DNA of 39,536 nucleotides from CAZICM01 sp964537685 (GTDB taxonomy: Bacteria > Myxococcota_A > Polyangia > Polyangiales > Polyangiaceae): NCBI GenBank assembly GCA_964537685.1, contig CAZICM010000078.1, positions 1-39,536 on the forward strand, in the 5' to 3' direction. The position numbers were made by a program, and so were the translations under genes. Shown in pieces: positions 1-9,267 of the stretch (the stretch's first letter is position 1; every line of letters begins with the position of its first letter). The notes beneath the pieces were generated by a model that was not told the origin of the DNA, did not search any database, and worked only from the letters and a program-made list of their open reading frames with translations.

Positions 1-97
1 TGGGGTCTCAGCGGTGAATGTTTGGTATTGGTTCTTTGGCATACGAAGGAGGCTAGCTCAAAATCATAAAACCCAAAAACAAAAAATAGCAAAACTG

Positions 98-128
98 TTG
101 ACAGGCCATGCCGATTGTCATTTACATG
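98..128 (+). promoter_or_regulatory. Possible sigma-70-type promoter for the Cys-rich repeat gene
   Basis: A perfect TTGACA (98-103) is followed by 17 bases and then by TTTACATGAT, which matches the -10 consensus only weakly (about 3 of 6). The 35 bases upstream are A-rich (61-95), as in an UP element. The distance to the chosen start at 162 is about 35 bases. No other gene is visible in bases 1-97. The -35 match is seen directly; its promoter role is inference. Confidence 0.35.
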
Positions 129-161
129 ATCGAAGCTGTCTCACCTACCCGAGGAAAAGCA

Positions 162-3141
162 ATGACTCTCCATCTTCGCCGCTCTGTCCTGCGCAAAGGC
201 GCATCGCCCGCGCTGCTTTCGTTCGCCGCTTTGGCAGCCTGTTTCACGGCTTCAAACGATGCCGCCGCCCAGGCCACGATGATCACCTGCCCCGTCGCTC
301 CCGTGAATCTTAGCGATGTCGTCCTGCCAGACTTCGATTTTTTTGATGATGGATCGCTCTTGGTGGCCGTGAACCCCACCATCTTTCCCAGTGGTATCCG
401 CTTCGCCACCAGTCATGCGCTCAATCCTTCCCCAGGCAACCCCTGGCAGTCCGTTTATATCAATACCAATGGAAACCTCACCTTCGGTCAGGGTTATACC
501 ACCTATACTCCCTCCGCCCTTCCCGGTTTGAGCCAGCCCACCATCGCCCCCTATTTCGGCGATTGGGACTTCCGCGATGCTACCGCCCCAGGCGTTGTTA
601 ACGGCGATGCCTTTCTTTGCCAGGATACCATCAACAATCAGATGATTGTCACTTGGGATAACGTTCTCCATTACAATGCAACCACATCAACGACGGTTAA
701 TAAAGGAACCATGCAGGTCATCCTGCGGGATGTTCCCAATGTGTGCGCAAATATCCCTGGTCTTGAAGTCGAATTCCGTTATGGAAATATCGCATGGCAC
801 GCGGGCCAGGCGAGTGGATCGGGACCCGATGGGCTCTGTGCGCCTGCGGATATTGGCGTAACATGCTACCCCGCCGTGGCCGGCTTTGATTTGGGCAATG
901 TGGTTACGGGCTATCAAATCCCCAGTTCGGGCACGGGAACGGTTCAGAGCGACCTGGCAACAGGCTCCAACGTGGGCGATCCGGGCGTTTGGCGCTTTTC
1001 GATTCCCAATGGAGGCGGTCTTCAGATTTGCGGCGACGGCGTGCAGAGCGTCTGCGAAGCGTGCGACGACGGGAACACGGATAGTACCGATGGCTGTTTG
1101 GGTACATGCGTACCCGCTTCATGCGGCGATGGTTTTGTCCACGCGGGCATGGAGGATTGCGATGACCAAAATGCGAGCAATAACGATGCCTGTCTAAACA
1201 CCTGCGCTGCGGCGGCGTGCGGCGATGGCTTTTTGTACACGGGCGTGGAAGCCTGCGACGATGGCAATGCCAACAACAACGATGCCTGTCCCAGTACTTG
1301 CGTGGTCGCGTTTTGCGGCGATGGCTTTACGCGGACGGGCTTTGAAGCGTGCGACGATGGCAATGCGAGCAATACCGACGGCTGTTTAAATGGCTGTTTG
1401 GTGGCATCGTGCGGCGACGGATTTGTGCATGCGGGTGTGGAAGCCTGTGACGATGGCAATGCGAGCAACAGCGATGGCTGTTTAAACACCTGCGCGGCTG
1501 CGGCATGCGGCGATGGCTTTGTGCAAACGGGCGTAGAAGCCTGCGATGATGGCAATGCCAATAATACCGATGCCTGTCCCAATACCTGCGTGGTTGCGTT
1601 CTGCGGCGATGGTTTTGTGCAAGCGGGCGTTGAGGCTTGTGATGACGGCAATGCAAACGACAACGACGGATGCCGAAACAACTGCGCGGTGGCGGCATGC
1701 GGCGATGGCATTGTGCAAACGGGCGTAGAAGCCTGCGACGATGGCAACGCGAACAACAACGACGGATGCTTAAACACCTGCGCGGTGGCGGCATGCGGCG
1801 ACGGCGTTGTGCAGACGGGCGTAGAAGCGTGCGACGATGGCAATGCAAACGACAACGACGGATGCCGAAACAACTGCGTGGTGGCGGCATGCGGCGATGG
1901 CATCGTGCAAACGGGCGTTGAGGCTTGTGATGACGGCAATGCAAACGACAACGACGGATGCCGAAACAACTGCGCGGTGGCGGCGTGCGGCGATGGCATT
2001 GTGCAAACGGGCGTAGAAGCTTGCGACGATGGCAACGCAAACAACAACGACGGATGCTTAAACACCTGCGCGGTAGCGGCATGCGGCGATGGCATTGTGC
2101 AAACGGGCGTAGAAGCCTGTGACGACGGCAATGCAAACGACAACGACGGATGCTTAAACACCTGCGCGGCGGCATCGTGCGGCGATGGCATTGTGCAAAC
2201 AGGCGTAGAAGCCTGTGACGACGGCAATGCAAACAACAACGACGGATGCTTGAACACCTGCGCGGTGGCGGCATGCGGCGACGGCGTGTTGCAAACGGGC
2301 GTAGAAGCCTGCGACGACGGCAATGCGAGCAATACGGATGGGTGCTTAAACACCTGCGCGGTAGCGGCGTGCGGCGATGGTTTTGTGCAAACAGGCGTGG
2401 AAGCGTGCGATGACGCGAATGTGGACAACACCGACGNNNNNNNNNNNNNNNNNNNNNNNNNNNNNNNNNNNNNNNNNNNNNNNNNNNNNNNNNNNNNNNN
2501 NNNNNNNNNNNNNNNNNNNNNNNNNNNNNNNNNNNNATTGCCTGGATACCTGCGCGGCGGCGGCGTGCGGCGACGGATTTGTGCAAACGGGGGTGGAAAC
2601 CTGCGATGACGCGAACGCGGACAACACCGACGATTGCCTGGATACCTGCGCGGCGGCGGCGTGCGGCGACGGATTTGTGCAAACGGGCGTAGAAGCGTGC
2701 GACGACGCGAATACCGACAACACCGACGGTTGCCTGGATACCTGTGCAGCGGCGGCGTGTGGCGATGGATTTGTGCAAACGGGCGTGGAAGCGTGCGACG
2801 ACGCGAACACGGACAACACCGACGATTGCCTAGACACCTGCGCGGCGGCATCCTGCGGCGATGGCTTTGTTCAGGCCGGTACAGAAGAATGCGACGATGG
2901 CAACGCGGCGGCCGGTGATGGCTGCTCGGATACCTGCGCAACCGAGGGAATGGGCGGCGCGGGCGGCGGTGGTGGAAGCGGCGGAAGCGGCGGAAGCGCG
3001 CCCACCGCCGAATACTATGGCGAAGGCAGCGGTTGTGCCTGTTCTACGCCCGGTGGCGAAGAACCCAACAACAAATCGTCGTTCTTGGCCTCGATTCTTC
3101 TGGGCCTCTCCGTCATGTTCCGGCGCCGCCGGGCCCGGTAG
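162..3141 (+). CDS. Secreted Cys-rich repeat protein: NIDO-like domain, CGDG/CDDGN repeats (DUF4215 type), MYXO-CTERM tail; interrupted by an assembly gap
   Basis: A predicted cell-surface protein. The start at 162 is chosen because GAGGA lies at 151-155 and because it opens a Sec signal peptide (basic MTLHLRRSVLRKG, hydrophobic stretch, probable cleavage after AAAQA). An earlier in-frame ATG at 108 has neither. About 250 residues follow that resemble a nidogen-type domain (VYINTNGNLTFG, IAPYFGDWDFR, VEFRYGNIAWHAG, GVWRFSIP). Then come 31-32-residue units of the form CGDG-x7-EACDDGN-x4-DxC-x3-C: 14 complete before the 100-N gap, 4 complete after it, and one split by it. A Gly/Ser linker leads to GCACSTPGGEE, one hydrophobic helix and RRRRAR, the layout of a MYXO-CTERM sorting tail. 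The reading frame differs across the gap, but the gap length is nominal, so the frame change is almost certainly artificial. The ligand and role are unknown. Confidence 0.9.
1029..2949 (+). repeat. Tandem 96-bp coding repeats (32-residue CGDG/CDDGN units)
   Basis: Units begin with TGC-GGC-GAY at 1029 (93 bp long), then every 96 bp at 1122, 1218, 1314, 1410, 1506, 1602, 1698, 1794, 1890, 1986, 2082, 2178, 2274 and 2370. After the gap they begin at 2566, 2662, 2758 and 2854. Units 7-13 are nearly identical in DNA, which suggests recent expansion or gene conversion. The units next to and after the gap are a separate subtype with CDDAN-x-DNTD in place of CDDGNANNND. The last unit has returned to CDDGN. 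Confidence 0.95.
2437..2536. other. Assembly gap (100 N) inside the repeat array
   Basis: Exactly 100 N, the usual placeholder for a gap of unknown size. The broken unit starts at 2370, so 67 bases precede the gap. The next unit starts at 2566, so 29 bases follow it. Together these make 96 bases, exactly one unit, and the joined text (ACCGACG/ATTGCCTGG) matches the neighbouring units at 2626-2643 and 2818-2830. The missing DNA is therefore probably a whole number of 96-bp units, possibly zero, rather than 100 bases. Confidence 0.95.
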
Positions 3142-3148
3142 TCACGCT

Positions 3149-3892
3149 CTAGGCATTGGGCAACCACATCCGAAACGCCGATCCACCCCGTTTGGCTGTG
3201 GTTGCCGTAATTTCTCCCCCATGCGCTTCAACGATGACCCTCGATAACGCAAGGCCAAGCCCCGTTCCCTTGGCCTTTGCCGTGACCATCGGCTCAAAAA
3301 TCCTATCCACCACGCTGGGGTCCAATCCAGGCCCATCGTCTTCTACTTCTAAATAGGTTCGCGTATCCCCCAGCCAGGCCCGTGTCACCACCGAGCCCTT
3401 CTCTCTCCCCTCCATCGCCTCGACCGCGTTTACATATAAATTTGAAAAGACCCGCTCCAAGAGCACCGGATCGCATAAGACCGTTAGATCCCTGGGTTCT
3501 ACAATCACTTCAAATACAATCCCAGGCACCAATAAAAAGCCATGCCTCGCCGATTCGAGCAATTGCAATACCCCCGCCGCTTCCTTTCTCAGCGGCTCCC
3601 CGCGCGCCAGCCCAAGCACACTTCCAATCACCTCGTGCGCCTTGCGGATCTCCTGACTGACCTGATCCAAATGCTTGCTTAGCCTCGCCCGATCATCCAA
3701 ACACCGCTTCGCCAAAAACAAAGACGATTCCGCGACGGCCAGCGCATTTCTGAGTTCATGGGCAACACTGGCCCCCACAGCCCCCGCCGCCGCAAGCCTC
3801 ACCGCGCGGCGCTCGATTTCCGCCGGATCGGCCTCTTGGCCCGGCCCTTCATGCACATAACGCGGGGGATAGGGCTTTTTAATATCGCTCAT
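3149..3892 (-). CDS. Soluble histidine kinase without a sensor domain
   Basis: A protein of 247 residues made only of a kinase core. It has a HisKA-like helix with AHELRN (His45), an N box (NLYVNAVEAM, 151-160), a G1 motif (DDGPGLD, 185-191) and a G2 motif (GTGLGLAL, 209-216). No membrane segment, PAS, GAF or receiver domain is present, so it probably takes its input from a partner protein. The ATG at 3892 overlaps the stop of the radical SAM gene as ATGA, implying translational coupling; a longer in-frame reading from 4009 runs inside that gene and is rejected. No response regulator lies nearby. It converges on the Cys-rich gene with 7 bases between stop codons. The kinase assignment is firm; signal and target are unknown. 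Confidence 0.87.
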   Translation of the reverse strand: MSDIKKPYPPRYVHEGPGQEADPAEIERRAVRLAAAGAVGASVAHELRNALAVAESSLFLAKRCLDDRARLSKHLDQVSQEIRKAHEVIGSVLGLARGEPLRKEAAGVLQLLESARHGFLLVPGIVFEVIVEPRDLTVLCDPVLLERVFSNLYVNAVEAMEGREKGSVVTRAWLGDTRTYLEVEDDGPGLDPSVVDRIFEPMVTAKAKGTGLGLALSRVIVEAHGGEITATTAKRGGSAFRMWLPNA

Positions 3893-6831
3893 TCCGCCGG
3901 CATTTCCTGAAGAGCGGCCTGCTTTTCCGCTTGTTTTTCGGCCTTTTGAGCTCTCAGCATCTTTCGCGCCGTCGTTAAATCCAGCGGAGAATAATGCTGT
4001 CCCGCCCATTCCCCATAAAGTTCAATACGCAGCGCTTGGTGGGGCGGCACATTCTGCCCATCTCCCGCGATAACCGCCGCAATCTCCGAGCTCTTTACCG
4101 CTCCCGAACCCAAGATTAGCGCATCCACCGTAATGGCCACCAAATTGCCCCACAGCCCGGCCCGCTCCAACAGCGATTGTTCTTGAGCATTGGCCAGTCT
4201 CGCCCCCCTTAAAAACGAACGCACATCCAGCATCTTGCCAATACCCTCGATTTCACGGCGAATCATCAAGCTGGGCTGAGCCATCGCCGCCTCGCAGCGC
4301 GCCGAAAGCCATGCTTCCGCGGACACGCCGGCCGGAAGCTCAAGCGCGGAACGGGCAAAAATCAACAGATATCGCGCTCCATTCACCACCTTGGTAATGC
4401 CGGGATCTTCTCCCTCCAAGGGCACAATATGCTGAAAGCGAAGTCCAGCCGGGCTTTTTTGGTTGAGCTCGGCCAATACATGGGGAATCTCTTCGGCAGA
4501 AAGCGCGCGTTCCAGTCTCATATCGGCGAACTCCGAAAGACTCATCACCCCCAGCGAAAGCGCGGGTCCAAAGCTCATATCGGGCTTGGGATGAAAGCCT
4601 TGGGTATAGCTCATGGCAATCCCCGCCCTGCGCATGACGCGGGGAAGCTCGCGCACCACATCCAAATGGCCCAGCAATGCGCTCGGACCTGTTTTTTCAT
4701 ACTGAAGCCGATGGCGGATTCCGGTGGGCGGAGGCGGCGTTACCCGCTTTTTGCTGGGTTTTTGTGCAGGCGCGGCGCTGGGTTCGGGAGTCTGTTCCAG
4801 TCCCAATTCAACCGGAGCTTCGGCGTATACGGGCAGCCGCTTTTTCACATCCAGGCTATCGGCTTCCAAGGCCCCGAGCTGTTTTAAGAAATCGATACGC
4901 TCATTGCGCATTTGGGTCATATCGCAGGCCACACCGCAATCATAACAAACCAATTTCTTGGTATCGGCCAGCGCATCCCGCATATTGTTGTGGTGCACAA
5001 ACATACCCACGGCTTTACCACAGGGCGGACTCAAGCGGTTACGAAGCGCCTTTTTATATTCCTTGGCCAAAAAACCATCCTCTAAGCCTACATCGATATG
5101 GCTCCAAGGCAGCTTTGCCGTCACGGGCAAGGTCCCCAAATATTTATTGCGATCGATTTCATAAAAGGAAAACGCCTCTTCCCACACATCGAGCCGAAGC
5201 TTGTCCTCCCATGAATCAAAACGCGCCCCATGCCTCCAAGCCCGCTCCAGCACATCTGCCAAGGGCCTGTCTCCCCGCGCGAAAATCGCTTCCAATACAC
5301 TGGTTTGCGCATCATGCGTCTTGAGCGTCACCATTTTATGGCCCCGCACCGCCTGACGCATGGAGCTCTGCTTTCGGGCCACCTCCGACAGCGTATCCAT
5401 GGCAGCCCATTGAAATGGAGTATGAGGCTTGGGCACATGGGTCGACACGCTGACCGTCACATCGATTCGTTTTTTGGCGGCTTTTCGCCCTGTTTGCGCC
5501 GTCCGGATGCCCGTTTCCACGATGCCCAGCACATCTTCATCTGTTTCGGTGGGCAATCCGATCATAAAGTACAACTTCATTTTCGGCCAGCCCCTTGAAA
5601 ATACCCGCTCGGCCGTTTCTAACAATTGTTCTTCCGTCACGTTTTTATTGACGACATCGCGCATACGCTGGGTGCCCGCCTCGGGAGCGAAGGTCAAACC
5701 CGTGGCCCGCACCCGCTTCATTTCATCGAGCAATTCAGGCTCCAGCCCATAGGCGCGCAGCGACGAGACCCCCAGCGAAATACGCTCCGCCGCAAGCTTT
5801 CGGGCCACCGTTTTAATGAGCGGCGATATGCATGAAACATCGGCTGTGGAGAGCGCGGTCAGCGATACTTCATCCTGGCCCGAGTTTTTGACAGCCCGCA
5901 TCACCGTATCGACAATCTGCTCGGGATCGCGCTCGCGCACGGGGCGGTAAATCATTCCGGCCTGGCAAAAGCGGCAGCCTTCGGTACACCCCCGCGCAAT
6001 TTCAATGGACATCCGATCGAATATCGCTTCTGGGCCGCCTGTGGGCGATGTATCGGGAAAAGGATATTGTTTTAAATCGACCAGCGCTCTTTCGATGGGA
6101 AAGGGAAGATTCAATCCCTTCAATGGGCCTGTCACCACCATTAAATTTGTATCGGGATCGATGGCCGTTTCATAGAGGGAAGGCACATAAACGGCGCCCA
6201 ACTGGGCGAGAGCGATGAGCCGTTCGCGCCGGTTTTTCCCCTCGCGTTTTAAGCGGGCCCAGGTCAGCGCGATCTGCGAGGCTTTTTCTTCGCCGTCGCC
6301 GATACAAAAGGCATCGATAAAAGCGGCCAAAGGCTCGGGATGAGTAGCCGTCGGACCTCCGGCGATGACGAGCGGATCGTCTTCATTGCGATCCTGGGAA
6401 CGCAAAGGAACCCGGCCCAAATGCAGCATCGTCAGGATATTGGAGTAGGTCATTTCAAATTGGAGCGAAAAGCCGATCACATCGAAGTCCCTGAGCGGAC
6501 GCGCGCTTTCCAGCGAAACCAGCGGCAAATCCCTTGCGACAAGCTCGCGCTCCATATCGGTCCACGGCGTGTAACAGCGCTCGGCCAGCGTGCGCGGATC
6601 GTCATTGAGCAATTTGTACAAAATCTTAAAGCCCAGATGGCTCATCCCGATGTCATAAATATCGGGAAAGGCAAGGCAAACCGTGGCTTCTACGCTGTTC
6701 CAATCCTTGATGGCCGAACCGGGCTCGCCGCCTGCGTAGCGCGCGGGCTTTTCGACTTTATCTAAAAAAGCGGCGTAGGGATGGCAGGGGATGCTGGTAT
6801 TGGGGGCGATCTGCGTCGTCGTTGGGCTCAC
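3889..6831 (-). CDS. TIGR03960-like radical SAM protein fused to a DUF2344/TIGR03936-like C-terminal domain
   Basis: A protein of 980 residues. Residues about 50-180 form a Rossmann-like region of the B12-binding type found in this family, without an obvious DxHxxG cobalamin motif. The radical SAM core has GCTEGCRFC (Cys282, Cys286, Cys289; CxxxCxxC), which should bind a [4Fe-4S] cluster and S-adenosylmethionine. A further Cys-rich stretch (CYDCGVAC) lies near residue 650. The C-terminal part, from about residue 705 (RLQYEKTGPSALLGHLD, GFHPKPDMSFGPAL), matches the DUF2344 type domain that some bacteria encode separately. The substrate of the family is, to my knowledge, not established. It begins 70 bases from the divergent cyclo-ligase gene and ends coupled to the histidine kinase. 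Confidence 0.9.
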   Translation of the reverse strand: MSPTTTQIAPNTSIPCHPYAAFLDKVEKPARYAGGEPGSAIKDWNSVEATVCLAFPDIYDIGMSHLGFKILYKLLNDDPRTLAERCYTPWTDMERELVARDLPLVSLESARPLRDFDVIGFSLQFEMTYSNILTMLHLGRVPLRSQDRNEDDPLVIAGGPTATHPEPLAAFIDAFCIGDGEEKASQIALTWARLKREGKNRRERLIALAQLGAVYVPSLYETAIDPDTNLMVVTGPLKGLNLPFPIERALVDLKQYPFPDTSPTGGPEAIFDRMSIEIARGCTEGCRFCQAGMIYRPVRERDPEQIVDTVMRAVKNSGQDEVSLTALSTADVSCISPLIKTVARKLAAERISLGVSSLRAYGLEPELLDEMKRVRATGLTFAPEAGTQRMRDVVNKNVTEEQLLETAERVFSRGWPKMKLYFMIGLPTETDEDVLGIVETGIRTAQTGRKAAKKRIDVTVSVSTHVPKPHTPFQWAAMDTLSEVARKQSSMRQAVRGHKMVTLKTHDAQTSVLEAIFARGDRPLADVLERAWRHGARFDSWEDKLRLDVWEEAFSFYEIDRNKYLGTLPVTAKLPWSHIDVGLEDGFLAKEYKKALRNRLSPPCGKAVGMFVHHNNMRDALADTKKLVCYDCGVACDMTQMRNERIDFLKQLGALEADSLDVKKRLPVYAEAPVELGLEQTPEPSAAPAQKPSKKRVTPPPPTGIRHRLQYEKTGPSALLGHLDVVRELPRVMRRAGIAMSYTQGFHPKPDMSFGPALSLGVMSLSEFADMRLERALSAEEIPHVLAELNQKSPAGLRFQHIVPLEGEDPGITKVVNGARYLLIFARSALELPAGVSAEAWLSARCEAAMAQPSLMIRREIEGIGKMLDVRSFLRGARLANAQEQSLLERAGLWGNLVAITVDALILGSGAVKSSEIAAVIAGDGQNVPPHQALRIELYGEWAGQHYSPLDLTTARKMLRAQKAEKQAEKQAALQEMPAE

Positions 6832-6901
6832 GATTTGCCTGTTAGCATAGATTGTTACCTTGCGGAATTTTTAGATTTCCACTAGCGCTCTTTTTAACGA
6901 T

Positions 6902-7519
6902 ATGGCGACTTCTGATGCAATGGATCGACCTGATGTGATGCTGAGGCTTCGCATACAAGCGAAGGCGGAGCTTCGAAAGAAGGCCCGCGGTTTACGGAAC
7001 GCGATTCCTGCGAGCGCGCTGGAAGAGCGTTCGGCCAAGCTTGTGGAAAAGCTATTGGAGCTTAAAGAGGTTCAATCCAAAGAGAGATTTGCCTTATTTT
7101 ATCCAATTGAAAGCCGCAATGAAGTGGATTTGCGTTTGTTGGACAAAGAGCTTCGCGGGCGTGGAGCGAAGGTTGCCTATCCGAGCGTAGATCGGGAGAC
7201 GGGGAAGATGACGTTTCAATGGGTATCCAATTTGGATGAATTGGAAGAGAGAGGCAATGGTTTTAGGGAGCCTGCGTTGGAAGCGCCCGAGGCATTGGAC
7301 ATCGACGTAATGATTGTGCCTGCGCTGATGATAGACGAGCGGGGATACCGGCTTGGGTATGGGGCGGGATATTATGACCGGACGCTGCCGAGATATTGTC
7401 CGCCTGGGCTGAGCATAGCGGTAGGATTTGATTTTCAGCTTACGGGAGAGCTTCCCAATACGCCGGGCGATGTGGCCGTTTCGATGGTCGTGACGGATAA
7501 GCGGGTTATTTATATTTAA
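6902..7519 (+). CDS. 5-formyltetrahydrofolate cyclo-ligase
   Basis: A protein of 205 residues that fits the family length. The enzyme converts 5-formyl-THF and ATP into 5,10-methenyl-THF in one-carbon metabolism. Diagnostic features are the basic N-terminal helix (KAELRKKARGLR), a FYPIESRNEVD strand, and the C-terminal glycine motif RLGYGAGYYDRTL. No convincing Shine-Dalgarno sequence precedes the ATG at 6902; in-frame ATGs at 6920 and 6938 are possible alternatives, since the conserved part starts near the latter. It is a single gene, divergent from the radical SAM gene, ending 18 bases from the convergent lipoprotein gene. Confidence 0.93.
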   Translation: MATSDAMDRPDVMLRLRIQAKAELRKKARGLRNAIPASALEERSAKLVEKLLELKEVQSKERFALFYPIESRNEVDLRLLDKELRGRGAKVAYPSVDRETGKMTFQWVSNLDELEERGNGFREPALEAPEALDIDVMIVPALMIDERGYRLGYGAGYYDRTLPRYCPPGLSIAVGFDFQLTGELPNTPGDVAVSMVVTDKRVIYI

Positions 7520-7537
7520 TTGGGCGATAATACTTTT

Positions 7538-8986
7538 TTATTCACCCGGCACAGTCAGCCTCATCTCAGGCATATCGGCCGGCTGCACATCCACCTTCGC
7601 CGATACCTGCCGGGCCGCCACTTCCGCCGTTCCTTCGGGCACGTTTAGCATCTGAAAACGCCCTTCTTTATCCGTCACCGTATAGACAGCCTGACCATCC
7701 GCCATCCGTACCAATACAGGCTCCTCCGATAGCGCCTGCCCCATGCTGTCCGCGATTACTCCCGATATCGTCGACGATCCCACAAGCGAAGGCACTTTCT
7801 TAAATGCAAACGTCCGGAATATCGAATCGTAATAAATATTGTAGACCGCGTTGTATGCCACTGTATCCGTCGATAGCTTGGTTTCCGCGCCCTGCGATTC
7901 TCCGTTGATCACCGCGCTCTTGGATTCGTACTCCCACTCAAAGAACCCGCCCGCCTTCAAACCGGCTGTTCCAAAGAACGAAAGCTCAAATCCTACCAGC
8001 ACTTCCACGCTGGTGCTCGCGGAAAAACCCGAAACATTGCTCTTTACCTGCTCATTGTCGATTCCAAAGAAATTCCCGGGAATGTCCCCGCCTTCATAGC
8101 TAGGCCCATGCAGCGGAAGCTGAGCCACTAGCTTATAGCGGGCCAGTGCATCGATGCTTTGGCCCATCGCCACCGGATCCAGCGCCTTGATCTTCTGCAA
8201 ATCGGTGCCGTTGATATTCGCTGTTGTGAGCAAGCTGGACTTCCAGGCCGGAATCAGCGCCGGATTATTGATTTCCCGAACCGTGAGCCATACGGTTACA
8301 GGCGAGTTGTTTTTGGAGCCCAGAACAAAGTTGTAATTCAGTTCCGATACCTCGGTGACATTGATCTTCGGATTGAGCCACAGAAAGAAGGCATCTTCCT
8401 CGGGAATCAGCTCGTCGGTCGTGCGGGCCGGAGATGCCGCCTGTGAATAGGCATAGGTTGTTGTCTTCTTCTGCTCAAATTCGGTCCCGTAAAAGCTTCC
8501 CGCGCCGAATTGGGAATTGATATCCAGCACCGTCGACGAAAAATTCACGCTCACGCCCGATTTAAAGCTGTTGGATACATCGGTATGCGTGCCAAAGGTG
8601 CTGGATGAGCTGTAACGCACTTCGCTGGCTCTTCCGGGCGGCGAGTATACCAACCCCAGCACTTTGTATTTTGGATAAATTATTCCGCTTTCCAGCGCTC
8701 TCGTGGGCTTGGCGACGCATTGGCCGGCTTGGCACATCTCCGTGCTGGTATTGCAGCAGATCGAGATTTGCCCAATGTCCGGATCGTATTCAACAGCGCA
8801 CAGGGACGTTCCCGCGGAGCATCCCTTAACCAGATCCTGTTCGGCCGCGCTCACGGACTCGCTCTCGAGTGCCGCGCTGTTGTCGATGGGCTCTTCGCTC
8901 TCGGGCACGTTCGCCATGCAGCCTGCGGCATTGAGCGCCGCGAATGTCATTGCAGCGGATAGAATCGAAATGCGTTTGAATGTCAT
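7538..8986 (-). CDS. Putative secreted lipoprotein, unknown function, with a carboxypeptidase-regulatory-like C-terminal domain
   Basis: A protein of 482 residues from the start at 8986. This start gives a compact signal peptide (MTFKRISILS...ALNAAGC, Cys23). An in-frame ATG at 9064 has a better Shine-Dalgarno (GGAG at 9072-9075) and would add 26 residues before the signal peptide, so the start is not settled. A short Cys-rich patch (CSAGTSLC, ICCNTSTEMC, CQAGQC) follows the linker. The middle of the protein is rich in Ser/Thr/Gly with alternating hydrophobic residues, suggesting extended beta structure. The last 75 residues (SGVIADSMGQALSEEPVLV, DKEGRFQMLNVPEG) look like a CarboxypepD_reg/CNA-B type beta-sandwich. 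I do not recognise the central domain. Confidence 0.75.
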   Translation of the reverse strand: MTFKRISILSAAMTFAALNAAGCMANVPESEEPIDNSAALESESVSAAEQDLVKGCSAGTSLCAVEYDPDIGQISICCNTSTEMCQAGQCVAKPTRALESGIIYPKYKVLGLVYSPPGRASEVRYSSSSTFGTHTDVSNSFKSGVSVNFSSTVLDINSQFGAGSFYGTEFEQKKTTTYAYSQAASPARTTDELIPEEDAFFLWLNPKINVTEVSELNYNFVLGSKNNSPVTVWLTVREINNPALIPAWKSSLLTTANINGTDLQKIKALDPVAMGQSIDALARYKLVAQLPLHGPSYEGGDIPGNFFGIDNEQVKSNVSGFSASTSVEVLVGFELSFFGTAGLKAGGFFEWEYESKSAVINGESQGAETKLSTDTVAYNAVYNIYYDSIFRTFAFKKVPSLVGSSTISGVIADSMGQALSEEPVLVRMADGQAVYTVTDKEGRFQMLNVPEGTAEVAARQVSAKVDVQPADMPEMRLTVPGE

Positions 8987-9267
8987 TGCATGAGATCTTT
9001 CAGATTTACGAACGAATTTGTTGGTGAATGCAACGAGATTGGCAACCAATGAAATGCTTTTCATGATCGGGCTCCGGTTTTGGGCAAGAATGTAAGGTTG
9101 GGCGAAGGAATCTGCGCTCTTCGCCCCAGCAAAAGCGGTCTGGCGCTTCAGGCGATTTCGCCTGCGTTCAGCGTCCGTCCGCTCGGTTCATCCGGTGCTA
9201 CGGGGGGACCCCTCAACGGGTTTCGCAGGTTCGAACATTTTTTTAAAAGATCTTTTTTGTGACCCGT
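8987..9267 (-). other. Leader and intergenic region upstream of the lipoprotein gene, with two short palindromes
   Basis: This stretch lies between the stop of the gene at 9268-10287 and the chosen start at 8986. It holds a CAGGCGA/TCGCCTG inverted repeat (9149-9164), a perfect 12-base AT palindrome AAAAGATCTTTT (9245-9256), and GGAG (minus strand, 9072-9075) that would serve the alternative ATG at 9064. No RNA gene is recognised. The GGTTCGAAC at 9228-9236 looks like a tRNA T-loop, but no matching tRNA arms are present. Confidence 0.4.

Noticed and set aside
1022..2941. A 639-codon open frame on the minus strand across the repeat array.
   Set aside because: It is the mirror of a strong plus-strand repeat gene and exists only because the repeat period is a multiple of three; it has low-complexity composition and no start signal.
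1029..2949. Regular 96-bp repeats as a CRISPR array.
   Set aside because: The units are contiguous and coding with no unique spacers; they encode Cys-rich protein modules.
2377..3141. A true frameshift in the Cys-rich gene at the gap.
   Set aside because: The gap length is a placeholder; the flanking sequence is in perfect repeat register (67 + 29 = 96).
9228..9236. A tRNA T-loop-like GGTTCGAAC.
   Set aside because: No matching acceptor, D or anticodon arms were found nearby on either strand.
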